64,000 bases of DNA, taken from contig JADWOT020000010.1 in NCBI GenBank assembly GCA_036345935.2, forward strand, positions 6,932,587 through 6,996,586, written 5' to 3'. Position 1 is the stretch's first letter; every line of letters starts with the position of its first letter. Source of the stretch: Taenia hydatigena (Eukaryota > Platyhelminthes > Cestoda > Cyclophyllidea > Taeniidae). Positions 1 to 12,284 of this stretch are shown here, in pieces. The translations under genes and the position numbers were made by a program. Below the pieces are notes generated by a model. The model was given only the letters and a program-made list of their open reading frames with translations. It searched no databases and was not told where the DNA came from.

Positions 1-249
1 ATTGTGATTTTCTTATCGTCACCAAATAGGCTTAATAAATATGGCAGAATCAGCTTCACTCTAAGTCACTTTTAGACAACAAGTGTCTTAATAAATCATG
101 TGGTTAATAGGCTCATGTGCTGGTCATTGGTTCAACGACCAACTGGTGGAGTGGCATAGATGCGTTGGCTACGAGATGCTAGTGTGTTGCCCATTGGCCA
201 TGCGATGCATTTCAAAATGCAGGGAAAGGTGGTGTGCATGAGAGAGGAG

Positions 250-3130
250 GCAGATGTGATGGATGACAGAGAAAAGGGTCTGAGACATTGTCACTGCGAG
301 CTTGCCAACTCAGTGACTGACGTGTGTAGGCGCCTTCACAGAGTCGCATCTAGTTCTACTAATGTGAGCAATGCAGTGTCGTGGAAGCTTACAATGCTAT
401 TTATCTATAGTGTGTGTGTATGTATGCAGGATTCGAGAGGTTTTAAATTGTTAATAGTAGTCAATTTTGGGTTAAAAGTTAAAACCTACTTGCACTAATG
501 TTGTCACGAATTGATGTAAGGTCCCGGACATGTCGTAGTAAGGGACGGGCAAAAATAAGTGGCAGAGGGCATAGCCAGCCAGGGTCTAGTTTTACCCGAT
601 CGCCATCAGCCCTGCACCACTTCGGCACTGACTAATACAACGACTTCACACTAGCACACTAGCAAGGCGCGCCCAGACTTTCCAAACTAAGAACGAAGAA
701 GCCGAATATTCACCCAATCGATGCTAGTCGGTCCCATGTCTTGAGCATCAAACCGCCTACAAGCATCTCATTACCTCTGTGACCGTGTCTGTTTGCATAA
801 CGGATAGTAGTTTAGAAATCCACTTACAAAAAGGACAAATGCGTTAGCATGTTAGAGGTCTGAAATGCCTTAGCTTATCTTAAAATGCTTAATATCTTGA
901 AAGCGGTCCAGAGTGCTTGGTTGCTAATATGATGAATCGAAATGAGGTCTTAAAAGGCTTTAAGCGTTTGTAGGGTCTGCATAACTTTGCCAAATGAAGT
1001 CCAGCTATGGATTTAGAAAAAAAGGAATTTCGAATCTGTGCAATGTTTCATTAGAGGCACCTGGAAGAAGTTTTCTCTATGCAGCCAGAGAAGGCGAATC
1101 GCTCAATGGCAGTGAGCGTAGTTTGCAGAAGAATGGATTGAGGAATCCCTAGTGTTAGCGACTTAACGTTGCAATGACTAACATTGTGTTGTTGAGTAGG
1201 AACAAAGTTGCATTAAAGGTTATTAACTTTGGCTGTCCATCAATACATGTGTCAAGGTTCACTCCGCCGACAGACGCTTTAGCATTCCAGAACCTATATC
1301 GTCTTTTCTGCACCTTCTAATCTAATCACCACAACAACACAGAGCCACTGACAATGTCCAGCGTGCACCAGCCATGCTTATTCAATTATGCATAGTATGA
1401 CGCTTATGCGCATCGTAGTATCATTGCCTGCTATCACAAACTGATAAATCCTACATGTCACACATGCGTGACGTGCCACCTCCTGTGGGCAATCAGGGCA
1501 TGACATGTGATGCTGGAAGTGTAATTTCAATAACAGATCGCAGTCAAGGCAAACTTCTAAGAACCTGATATAAAAGGTCAAAACTTCAGTCTTATTCTTC
1601 ATGAAGAACACTACTACTCAGTGGGATCCTCCTAGTCTTGAGATGCCTCGCACACCTCAATAAAGTGGTCTACTTCCTCCACCCACAACCTCGTTTTTAA
1701 CATAACTCTTTGATCCAAATGACTTAAGTGGGAGACTAGAGGTTGACTGAAATCGTTGGATCAGCATATTGATGGGTGGTGAGAAGGTTGGCTGGGATGG
1801 TGGCGTTTAGAGGATATACTGGGGATGTTGAGTCCCTCCCACTTCGTTTGAGGCAGCTGTGTGACTATTGAATAGCTCAGGTCTCAGAAATATGAACAAA
1901 CTTTACAGTTTGGACTGTTTTTTTACTTCCAATGGCAAATATATATGAGTTTGCTCAATCGTGTTTCCTGACTTGCATGCCTCCTCACTCACGTGGGCAT
2001 TCAATCGCTCCTTCTCCCACTTGCGATACCCATGGAGGCGCAACAGGGCTAACTAAAGGCTCCTTTGGCATACTTTTAATTAATGTTGATGGCAGTGCGA
2101 GTTTTCATCCACCTTCTTTGTAGATCATGACCGGTTCCTTTCAGCTACAGAGGAAGTGAATGTATACTAAACTTGTCCTCTGGCAGTGCCACCAAGTTGG
2201 AACTCAGCTTTCGCTGATCTCATTTAATGCGTCTGTGGCAGGAGCCAGCACAACCCGTCGTCATTGCCTACAAGATTACCCGTGTCACACATATGCAACG
2301 CAACGGAGCAATTGCCCATCTTAAGTGGAATCAACCACTAATCTTGAAAATTGACAGGCTTTATTACAAGAATGCAAATTATTTGCTACTTTTGCTGCGA
2401 ACAGATACGCAAACAAGTAAATGGTTTAGCGATACCAGGCTGCTTCCAGGTTATCTAACATTGCTTAGAATGCATGAGTAACCTAAAATATCAATATAAT
2501 TATTCAGTGCTGACACTTTCAAATATGTCAGAGGTCAGTGCCATTGCATGTCATTTCGCGCTGCTGAAGCCTCTTAGACATTATAGCTCAAAATTGGCTG
2601 TCTCCTCTGACCAGCTGTCGGCCTCCCTGGACTCACTGAGACTCCTTTTGCACATTTCTATGTGTTGTGGAATAAGTATCTGGTTAGGCGGTCGGTGAGG
2701 TCTTGACCACGCGAACATACACCCGAATCAAAGCAGTCGGTGATGCTAATTTCTAGTCGAGAACACCATAAAGCTGCAACCACCACGTGGTCATCGCGTG
2801 AGGTGAATGGAGAGGGTAGTCTTGATGTGGATCACAGTCGCCTTCGCTCCAGCCGACCATCTGCAGACGGAATCGCAATGGGTGCGGGAAAGTTGCACTC
2901 AACATTTTGCCTTCGCTGACAATATTTTTTTATCCACTGCGCTTTCAATAAGGAACGTCGAGATTGGACTACACGGTGGATCAGGACCTATTATCAGTGC
3001 ATTCTACTCAAACACTCTCTTCTGCTTCGTGCAACGGTCTTGGCTCTGCTCTGAATGAGGACACTTGTGGAGTGCGTCTGCATCGAAATTGCTAAGCAAG
3101 GGAAAGTAATCACAAACGAAAAATTCAAAA
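250..3130 (+). repeat. Large diverged direct repeat, copy A
   Basis: Colinear with 5790-7860 (copy B) over many blocks: 300-400 with 5870-5965; 1230-1350 with 6085-6200; 1610-1890 with 6400-6650 (shared TTCCTCCACCCACAACCTCG and GAGACTAGAGGTTGACTG, with small changes); 2210-2480 with 7090-7260; 2660-2870 with 7570-7780. An extra 700 bp lies in this copy between about 430 and 1140. Its last part (2660-3130) also matches 14100-14590. Divergence is high and all frames are broken; no transposon gene is recognisable. Besides these blocks I see nothing here. Confidence 0.7.
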
Positions 3131-4449
3131 TTTATCGGAGAATTACTGAAATAGGAATATGAGGAACACTCGTCAATGTGAATCGAATTGTTCTTATGAA
3201 AGCGTCACATTTCCTATCAAATACCCTTTGGACAACAATTAGGAATGTTATCAGAAACAACAGACATATAAATGCAAAAATGGTGCTGAAGGCATAATAA
3301 TATGCTTTCCTTGATTCATATTGTTAGGCTGACACATTACAAACGCATTTACCAGCCAACTCAAGCCTGCTTTTTATGGTTCGGCGAAAAAGCAGTGAGG
3401 AGCGATGACCGAAGGGGAGGTCGGAATTCCACAATGGAGTCAAGCGCAAAACAGATTATAGAGGCAGTGCACCATTGCATTTTCCAGGTATTTCAAGATC
3501 TGCGTCAGATCCACAGAATTTATTAGGGGAAGCACGAGATGAATTAGGCATCAGTCTTTCATTCCAACGTAAATTAGAGTTCCTTAAATGATGGTCGCTT
3601 TTTGGTTGTGCGTTCCAGCAGGATTTCGTAGTGCAGTGAAATTCTCCCTCACGCGCATCAGCCGTGGAACTTATGCAATTTATTACGCGCACGATGAAAA
3701 GTGGTTCTGAGTGAGAAGATTATAAAGGAATGCAGCAAAATAATTATTGCATGGAAACACACAGAAACCCCTGCTGCTCACAAACATTTCAAAATCTGGC
3801 GAATGAACCAATCCTTGTGCGTTGTGCCTCCGTTAGTTAAAACATCAGAGCATAACTATCCCGAAGGTTCAGACTTTAGCTTTTATCTTCGGCGGATAGC
3901 CATCCATCATTGTCCCCAAAGAAGCTTAAAAGCGATGGAGATGGCATGAAAAATGCATTCCATTTTTCATCACATAACGGTGACATGTGGGCCTTTTTAT
4001 GATGAGCATCTTAGGACCGCATTGAACTCAAATTTGGTGAAATTGGAAATAAAATGAAGAAGTTTGTTCCATACAAAGTCAAGTCAGTGAGCCTTGCATA
4101 GCCACTTCTGTCTACCATAAATCTCTAGACACACCGCAGACATCACGACCTAGACGTCCAGCCAAACAAAAATTGCAGCCGTTTATTGTTGCTGACCGAT
4201 TAAAAAATTTCCTCCTACCATTAAATAAACTTCATTTTTAATGATATAATTCTTTCCAGTCGTGAACTGTACGCCAGTACAGTGCCGCTAAAGGCTTCTT
4301 AGTATAAAACCGGTATAAAAAGGCATTTGCCGCTTCCTGCATCAAAGGGAATTCAATATATATAAACACTATGTTTTACTTGTAATAAGTAGTAAGTGAC
4401 TGTGCGGTAGATGATGACTACCCGAGATGAAAGATGCAAGGTCTCCACG
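3131..4449. other. Intergenic, nothing recognised
   Basis: Short open frames on both strands (up to 82 codons) have no start or splice context or family resemblance. No repeats with the rest of the window were noticed. Confidence 0.5.
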
Positions 4450-4850
4450 CGACTCGTCTAATGCTCACTTAAACCTTTTAAGTGCTTTTCGGTGGCTCCA
4501 CCAGATCGGGGTGTGACGGAGGCGCATTCGGAGATGAAGGGCGGTAGTTGTAGTGGAGGAATGCATTCAATTACCACAAGATCCAAATCCCAGTTTCTTT
4601 GATATCTACACATGCTTAGTTATGTCGATTGTGATTAATCTCTGAGCTGCGCCAATCGCATAGCACGTGATTATTAGAAGGCATTTATCCAACTGCACAC
4701 TCGAGGGAATGACGCACCACGCAGACTCCGGTGTGAACAGGTTCGTTGGCAATTACTGGTGTGAGCAGAGGTGACAGCTCCATACTGACGTGTGGGTGGC
4801 ACAAATGTAGCGCTGTAGTAGTGTCAATGCATTAACGATTGACTGACAGT
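4450..4850 (+). repeat. Diverged repeat pair, copy 1
   Basis: Matches 16120-16500 in the same orientation. Shared stretches include ATTACCACAA.ATCCA..TCCCAGTTTCTTTGA near 4570-4600 (16233-16265), GACTCCGGT..G.ACA near 4724 (16395) and GTGTGAGCAGAGGTGACAGCTCC near 4759 (16427, one change). No gene seen. Confidence 0.7.
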
Positions 4851-5739
4851 ATTCTGACGCCTGTTGTGTATTAGGAGTCTTCTTTTCGGCTACCATTACC
4901 CCTTATGTCGCCTTGACTATACGAACAATAATTTTGTAAAATTGCGTAAAACACACCGAGTGTTTCCTTTCGATACTAAGTGGTATTTCTCATTTAGATG
5001 GGAATTGAAGTCGAGTAGCAAGCTAAAAAGGACCTTAAGAATTGTTGTGTTTTATTAAACGTACCGATCGGACCACCTCCAATCACATCCTCATCATTCA
5101 ACCACTGAGTCAAAACTACTCATCACTGCTTCGCGTGTGGACTGCAAGTTGTGGGAGACTACGTGCTTGTCTTAATAACTCAGTAGCTTGTTATTTCCAT
5201 CTCGATTGTCAGTTGAGCTTCAAGCATTTCCTGACTTGAATGCTGTCGAACCGATCGCATCATGGTTTTCCCACGTGCAAAGATGTCCATCTCGTCGGGA
5301 TTTGTGCTTTGCATTCGCTTTATATCGGTGCTCATTTTTAGTCCATATTCTGACATTAATCTACAAAGCATTTGTTGTTTGAATTTATTGCCCCATGTTA
5401 CTTGTTTCTTGTCAATAGGAAACATTTGAACCCTTTGGGGTTCGTGGGTAAGGATGGCATGAAAAGGAATGGCAATACGACTGCAAGCTCAGCTGCGATT
5501 CCACCCTCGGTTTATGTACCAACATGACATTTGCTACAATTAGATGCAATTCCAAAGAATTCCAATCAGCTCTCAAAGGATGCGGAGGCAACTGCTTTGA
5601 CCACAGCGCAGGATGGAAAATCGCAGACATATGGCGCATCACCGTCGAAGTCTTGTAACTACTGCGATTTATAGCCTAAAAGTAGAACGAATCCAAAAAT
5701 AAATGTTGAACTAAGCGATGCGAAGAAGGGGCACATGCA
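4851..5739. other. Intergenic, nothing recognised
   Basis: No supported gene, RNA or repeat seen between repeat copy 4450-4850 and copy B. Confidence 0.5.
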
Positions 5740-7860
5740 CTAATCATGGGCCAAACGAATGACTGCAATTCTTGTGCTTCACCAATTGGCTAAATTTGGA
5801 AGGAAGTTTGCATGAAAGGTTAACCCACTCGATAGCGGGGCCGACAGTTCACAGAAGAAAAAAACAAAGGCAAATCCATTGCGAATTAACTAACACCTTG
5901 AGTGATGTGCGTGTGCAGCCCCAAAGGCTCACTACTAGTTGTACCGGTATCAGCAATTCAACGTCGTGTTAACTGCCATTGAATTGTTGAGTAAAAATAA
6001 AGTCGAATCGCAAGTTGATGTGCACATAAGAAATCGCAGCCAAATCTCTGCTTAGTAGTCTGTCATTCCTACAGATGTTTAATGTGGCTGTTCGCCAGTG
6101 CATACATCACGTCCCAAAGCCTATTTTCTTCCTTCGTTTCCGCGCTTTCGAATCTAAATCACTACACCATCGATTGTTAAATCCAATTGGAGTCGCTGAC
6201 AATCTTTAGCTACTCTAACAATAATTTACATGAGGCTAATGAGCGTGGTAGCATGATTGCCAGCTATCAAAATTTGTTGCTGTCCGCGTGTCACACATGT
6301 ATGACACACATATTAACACACATGTTAATATTTGATTGCAGCATAAAATTATTAAAGATATGACACAGAAGGTGGAATACTAGGTCTTATATATTACGAA
6401 GAACACCATCACTCCGTGGAATACTGCTGGAGTGGTCTGTTTCCTCCACGCACAACCTCGTTTTGACTTGACACTTTGATCAAAGAGAGCTAAAGAAGAG
6501 ACTAGAAGGTTGACTGGTATCGTTAGGTCAGCAGCTTAATGGACGGTTAGGTGGACGGCTGCAATGTCGGCGTTTGGAGGACACTCGGGATGTCTCGTCC
6601 TTCTCACTTTGGGTGGGGCCTTCGTGTGGCTGGTGAATATGTTAGGCCCTTATGGATCCAAAAGAACTTCACCGTGTAGACTGAGCCCTCTATTTCTAGA
6701 GCATGCCACACCACACACATGATCATCTGATCAATCCTCCTTCCATTTACAGAACTAATAAGTTGCTGAAGGCGTACTTAGATGGCCCATCATGCATGCT
6801 TTACATTAGCCTTGTTGTTAACCGACAAAAGATGTGCTAATTTGGAAAATGGATGGCAGTGCGACCTTCCGCTTAGCCACATGTATTCCACATACCCTCT
6901 CTGCAGAAGCTCTGTATTGTCCATGACCAAAGCCTTTGGGACACAGGGAAGCTGTGCCCACTGATCTCGTCTCGCAGCCGTTCCAATGAGGCGTAACCAC
7001 TAGCTGCGGAGAAACATGTGACCTCGCATTTGCATAAGAAAGTGTGCTTACCTGCGGCCACACCACAGTCGCTACACCGCAAACTGGGTCTTCGTTCGCT
7101 TATCGTGAGCTGTTGCCATGCACCTGTGGCACAAGCCAACATGGCTGATCGTTCTTGCCTGATAAAATTCCCATGTCACGTTAATGTAGCGCAACGGAGT
7201 AATTATCCATTGTAAGTGGCAAAAACCACTAACTACAAAGATTGATTAGAATTATAGCAAGGACGAAAAGTCACTGCTAATTATTGAAAACAAAATACTT
7301 GACACTTGGGACCGATGTGCTTGCAAATGTGGGTCTGCCCTCACCGCCAAAAGAAGCGCAAGTGCCTAAATGGTTCAACAATTCTAGGGAGCTTACAAAG
7401 TTTCTAAAGACGATTTGAATGCCTCTATAACCTAAAACCCAAGCGGATTTTATTCAGAGATGACAACTATCACAAGGTCAAAGATCTTCGCCAATGCACG
7501 TCCTCAAGTGGACTTTCTTCCCTTGTCAGCTGTCAACCACCAGGGCACCCACTGCGACTCATTTCGCCTACTCCTCTGTGTAGTTGTATGGGTATCTGTT
7601 TAGGCGAACAGAGAGGGCTCAACCACTTAAACACGTACCAAGTTGAATCAGTCGGTGATGCTGAATTCTAACAATTGACTTTGTAAGGCTTAATCTACCA
7701 CGCAAGTATCATTTGAGATGGATGGAGACGATAACTTTGATGTGGATCACGGTCGCCTCAGGCGACTCTCCTACTTCTACCACGAATTCAACAACACACT
7801 ACTTTGCTAACAGCTCTTCACCGCCATTTCGAGCATCCAAAATTTTCCTATTCCTCGTTC
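5740..7860 (+). repeat. Large diverged direct repeat, copy B
   Basis: Second copy of the block at 250-3130, in the same order and orientation at an offset of about 4.9 kb. Shared landmarks include the CGAAGAACACCATCACTC region (6397), ACGCAACGGAG-type sequence (7190) and the GTGGATCACGGTCGCCT segment (7742). Its end abuts the tandem unit that begins near 7950. No conserved gene is seen. Confidence 0.7.
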
Positions 7861-7949
7861 TGTATTAACTTGATTTGAACTGGGCAAAGGTGTGTTGATG
7901 CGAAAAATAGACGTCAGTGCGATCTCCCATCAAGCCCCGTTCGCTTCAC

Positions 7950-9535
7950 CCACTCTCTCTGAAGAGCCGCTGAAAACATCACAATCGATTCCTTTGAGGC
8001 ACAGCAAAGCCAAGGACTCACTAGACTTGACTTTTAGTTGTGCCACTGACACCAAAATACAGCCGGCAGCGAGTTAGTTGATCTCACATTGGAATGCCGA
8101 GGTGTGCCTCCCCGTGACTAGTCCACGGCCACCAAACGTCAAGTTGGGTTCAGGCTACCGTCACCATTCTAATAAACTTATCATGTCCTTATTTGCTTAT
8201 GTTGATTTCATTTAATGCGTCCGAGATTCAAGTCGGCACAACAGGTCATCCTTGCCTAATGAACGATCCGTGTCAAACATATGTGACGCAACGGAATGAT
8301 TGAACATTTTAAATGACGACAGCCTCTAATTTTAAAATCGTTAGATATTACAGCAACAAAATAGCGTTGCCTTTACCTTGTTAAACTTGTTGCCTGCTTA
8401 GAAGCCAACGTGCTTGCGAACGTTGATTTAGATTGTCTATGTAGAAAAGTTTACTGTCAAGCATTTTGCCCAATCGAAAATAAAGCAGAGCAAATAGTTT
8501 GCGTTTACTTTTTTGCGCAGAAAAGCCTTGTTGTATTTGAAAGCACTTGTTATGATCTGCAATATATTCTCATCTACTCAAACACGTTTGCGGTCTAGTC
8601 CGGATATGCTTTCGGTGGATATTTACACGATGAAGAACACGATAAATAAATTCATGTCTTATTTACTCTTTCGCCAACTGAATTCCAGCTTACAATTTAA
8701 CCACTAAACATTAGATAATTTATTTGAATAACTGTTAAGTGCCTCAAATTCGCCTGGCATTATCATGCAATCTTGGTCAATGTGCATGCAGTGGAACTTC
8801 GAAGTGTTACGCGATCCACAGTCGAGTGGACTCTGCGGAATTCAGCCAGCGCAAGCTTTTAGGCGAGAGAAGTGTGATTCCGCCTCTGTGTTGTCTATTC
8901 ATTTCGACAATATCATGGTATGAATGGCTTGTTGCGGACTCCATTTAGGACAATTAGTTGTGGTAGCTGGCCTGCCTCACCTCAATTTTACGCCTTTCGC
9001 AAAATAGACAGCAGGATGATTAAATCGTCAAACAATGATTATGCTGAGCGAATTTGGCATCCATGGTGAAGAGGCGATAGGGACTAATAGCACCTTCTGT
9101 GATACGAACACAAAGTCAGTCGACAATGTTTAAAGACGAATCGCCCTTGCATTCATATAGTTGTGTAGTGAGAGAACGAATCGAATGTTCACTCAAATCC
9201 ATTGCCTCCATGCGCAAACTGTGGTGAGTGAGTCAAAAATCCTTGTAAGTGGCTTCTTTGCTAGTCACAGTTGTTATCCGAACGAGAGCTTGTGGAGTAA
9301 ATTTTGTTAAGACGTGGATGTCGGACCTGGAATCGTGTTTCGGAACAAACTATTCATAATTGGGTTAACACGTAGATCCCAGACAAAGCCGCACCTACCG
9401 AATCTAGGAAGCAAAGCTGCTTCATCTCCTCTTCTATCAAGAATCCGATTATTCGGCGTTAAAAATACAAGCACCATTCTCTCCTCCATTGTTCCGTCCA
9501 TCCCCATTGTAGGCATTTGACTCCTAAATTCTGAC
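7950..9535 (+). repeat. Tandem unit C, first copy
   Basis: Colinear with 9935-11680. Matching landmarks: ATCGAGGTGTGC-type block (8095 and 10028), the AACGATCCGTGTCA block (8263 and 10198), ATAACTGTTAAGTG (8729 and 10918), GGACAATTAGTTGTGGTAGCT (8950 and 11138), TTGTGTAGTGAGAG (9161 and 11354) and GACGTGGATG/GACGTGGGTA (9312 and 11504). The 8200-8420 part also resembles 2210-2400 and 7090-7260, so one sub-repeat occurs four times in the first 10.5 kb. Confidence 0.75.
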
Positions 9536-9934
9536 TTCACTGAACATTGAATGAGGAACGCATGGGCCGTATGTGGTCCATCTATAGCACTAGAATGACA
9601 CTGGTAGTCAAAGCAGGCTCCACTTCCATGGTGCCAAGCGCTTGTGATTTCACCGCGACCATCGGAGCGCATCCAAACCATCTCTGAAGTCAATGAGAGC
9701 CGCGAGTCTGTCAGCGCGTTGCCTATTGACGCACACAGAGGATGGAGCACTATCAGCCTGGGTATGCGTCTAGTCTTAGGGTAGAGGAGAGGCTTAAGTG
9801 GAAATACCTTCCCAATCGACACTCCACTTGCCCTGCCTTCTCTCACTGGCAATCCGGTCTGCCCACTATTTGGACTACTGGACGTATCGGACAAGTCCAT
9901 TCGTCCAGGCGCTCAGTTCATACTGTTTATTAGA

Positions 9935-11680
9935 GGCATAGCAAAGGTGGGTGCTGCTTAACTCGGCTCATAGTTATGCCATTGGCGCTAAAATACAACC
10001 TACAGAGAAATGGATGATCTTGCATTCGAATATCGAGGTGTGCACTCCAGTAATCACTCCATGGCCGCAAAACCACAAGTTGGGTTAAGGCTATTGCCAT
10101 CAGTCTAATTAAATGATCACGTCTTTCTTTGACTATGCTGATACCACTTTGTGCGTCTAAGGCTCAAGCCGACATAGCCGATCGTTCCTGCTTAATAAAC
10201 GATCCGTGTCACACGTATGCGGCACAATGGAGTAATAGCTCATTTCAGTGGCAGCAATCGCCTGTTTTGAAAGTCATTTAACGTTATAATAAAAAGACAT
10301 GACAATGCTTGTAGGTTGCTGAAAACGTTTGCTATCTGGAAGCCAATGTGATTGCAAATGTTGATTTGCATTGCCTGTGCAGAAAACCTTCAATATCACT
10401 CTTATGGTTTAGTCGGAATTTAGGCACTGCAACCATTTAATATTTAAGTTTTGCATAAATGCACTTGTTGTGACCTGCAAGATATTCACCTCGACTAAAG
10501 CATGGTTGCAGCCTTGATTAGATATGCTCCCACTGAAATAAGACGTACATGTTTTGGATATTTACAAAATCATATCTTCTTTACCCCTTCGTCAACAGAA
10601 TTGCAGCTAACGTTTTAACTATTACAAATGAGATGCGTGGCCAAGGTTAGACTTTGATTGCCTTATTGTAACACTTATGTCGTTTTAGCAGTTTTTAAAG
10701 TTTGCAATCAAATAACAAAATTAGAAGTCCTTGAGACCTCTCCAAAGACAAAGAGAGACCTAGCATATGGATGGAAAGCAGAACAGAAGGGGAATCCGAA
10801 GTGATTGCATGGCCGAAAGACCAGTTTGCCTAGAGGTGGCAAAACGACCAACCAAGTGTCCGCAACGGGAGCCAGAATTTAGGCAAAAGGCATGGTGTTG
10901 CAAAACCACTTATTCGAATAACTGTTAAGTGTCTCAAGTGTGCTTGACATTATCACGCTACCTTAATCAATGTGACATCAGTGAGGTCATGAAGCAGTAC
11001 ATGACCTGCGTTCCAGTAAACGCTGCGCACTTCGGGTAGTGCAAACTTTTGAGCGAAGGAACTGTAGTTTCCCTTCTGTGTTGTCGTTTCATCTTGAACA
11101 TTTCATGGTATTGACGGCTTGTTGTTGGCTCTATCTAGGACAATTATTTGTGGTAGCTAAAATCCTTTGTCTCGATTTTTACGCCTTTTGCAAAAAAATA
11201 CACACCAGAATAAATAAATCATTAAACAATGACTATGCTGCATAAAGATCGCACCCGGAGTGAATAGGTAATGGGTACTTAAAGTAGCTTCTGCGGTACC
11301 AACGATAAATCCGTCGGCAATGTCTATGAAGGAATTGCCCTTGCATTCGCCTAGTTGTGTAGTGAGAGGACGATTCGAATGTTCACAGAAATTTGTAGCC
11401 TTCATGTGCAAGCGGTGGCGAATGATTTGGAAATCCTTGGAAGTAGCTGCTGCATTAGTCCCAGTTGTAATCCAAATGCGAGCCTGTAGGGCGAATTTTA
11501 TGAAGACGTGGGTATAATATCGCTGAATCGGCCTTCAAAACAGACCATTTAGATTTGGGCTAGCGCGTAGGGTCCCAGACGACGCAGCACCTACCGACTC
11601 TAGGAATCAAAGCTGTTTCTCTTCCTTTGACCATTCATCTATTGTCAGATTGTTTGGTAGGTTGGTAGGAGACAAAGGGC
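9935..11680 (+). repeat. Tandem unit D, second copy of unit C
   Basis: Second copy of 7950-9535 with an extra 270 bp or so inserted between about 10625 and 10905. Between the two units (9536-9934) is unique sequence. No coding frame is conserved between the copies, so the unit looks non-coding or long dead. Confidence 0.75.
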
Positions 11681-12082
11681 ATTTGCGAAAACAAAATGCA
11701 TTTTAGGTCAAGTCTGCCAAAAAAGTCCCATTCAAATGCATAAAAGTCAAGCATCGAACTAATAATCGGGGAAAGACAAGCAGGACTGCTTTAGCGCAAT
11801 GTTCAACAATTATCAGTTGAAGAGTGCCTTTGCCATTCTCCTCCTCAATACATACTTTTGCCCTGTTTGAAGGCATGTGCGTTGTTCCATTGATGTTAAT
11901 CTCTGCAGGATTGACTGCATCAGAACACTCAACTGCCAGCGCTTGCAGACAAGAAGGATGATGTGAAGGGTGGTGCAGAGGGCAATGAAAGGATCGAGAA
12001 TGAGGACCATGAAATGACGGGAAATCACTGTTGTAACAAAACCGCACGTTCCTCAAGCTTCATTTAATTTTAACCCTCACAG

Positions 12083-12284
12083 GAAACCCTTGGTTGCAAA
12101 GTGTGGCGGTGACGCCAACACCGGCACCTTCGACCCTGATACATTCGCATCCACCGTTCTTCTGTCTCTAGATCTTGAAGCCGAGCCCTTAATGAGCTCC
12201 AATGCTGTCACCTTCAGGGGCTGCTCCAGTAAAATAGAGACTGCTGTCTCACTTCCAGCCTCTCACAAGCTTCTTGAAGCATAG
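12083..12284 (+). CDS. Candidate terminal exon, unrecognised
   Basis: A pyrimidine-rich acceptor (ending CCCTCACAG) opens a frame that runs to TAG at 12282-12284. Its C-rich third codon positions are unlike the surrounding DNA. The product includes KCGGDANTGTFDPDTF and ends LPASHKLLEA. It needs an upstream exon leaving 2 nt. The nearby stretch 11943-12045 has a coding-like frame (DKKDDVKGGAEGNERIENED) but no donor of the right phase, so I do not join them. Function unknown. Confidence 0.35.

Noticed and set aside
11703..12056. 117-codon minus-strand frame
   Set aside because: The opposite strand has a coding-like stretch here and a convincing terminal exon just downstream, so this is more likely a shadow.
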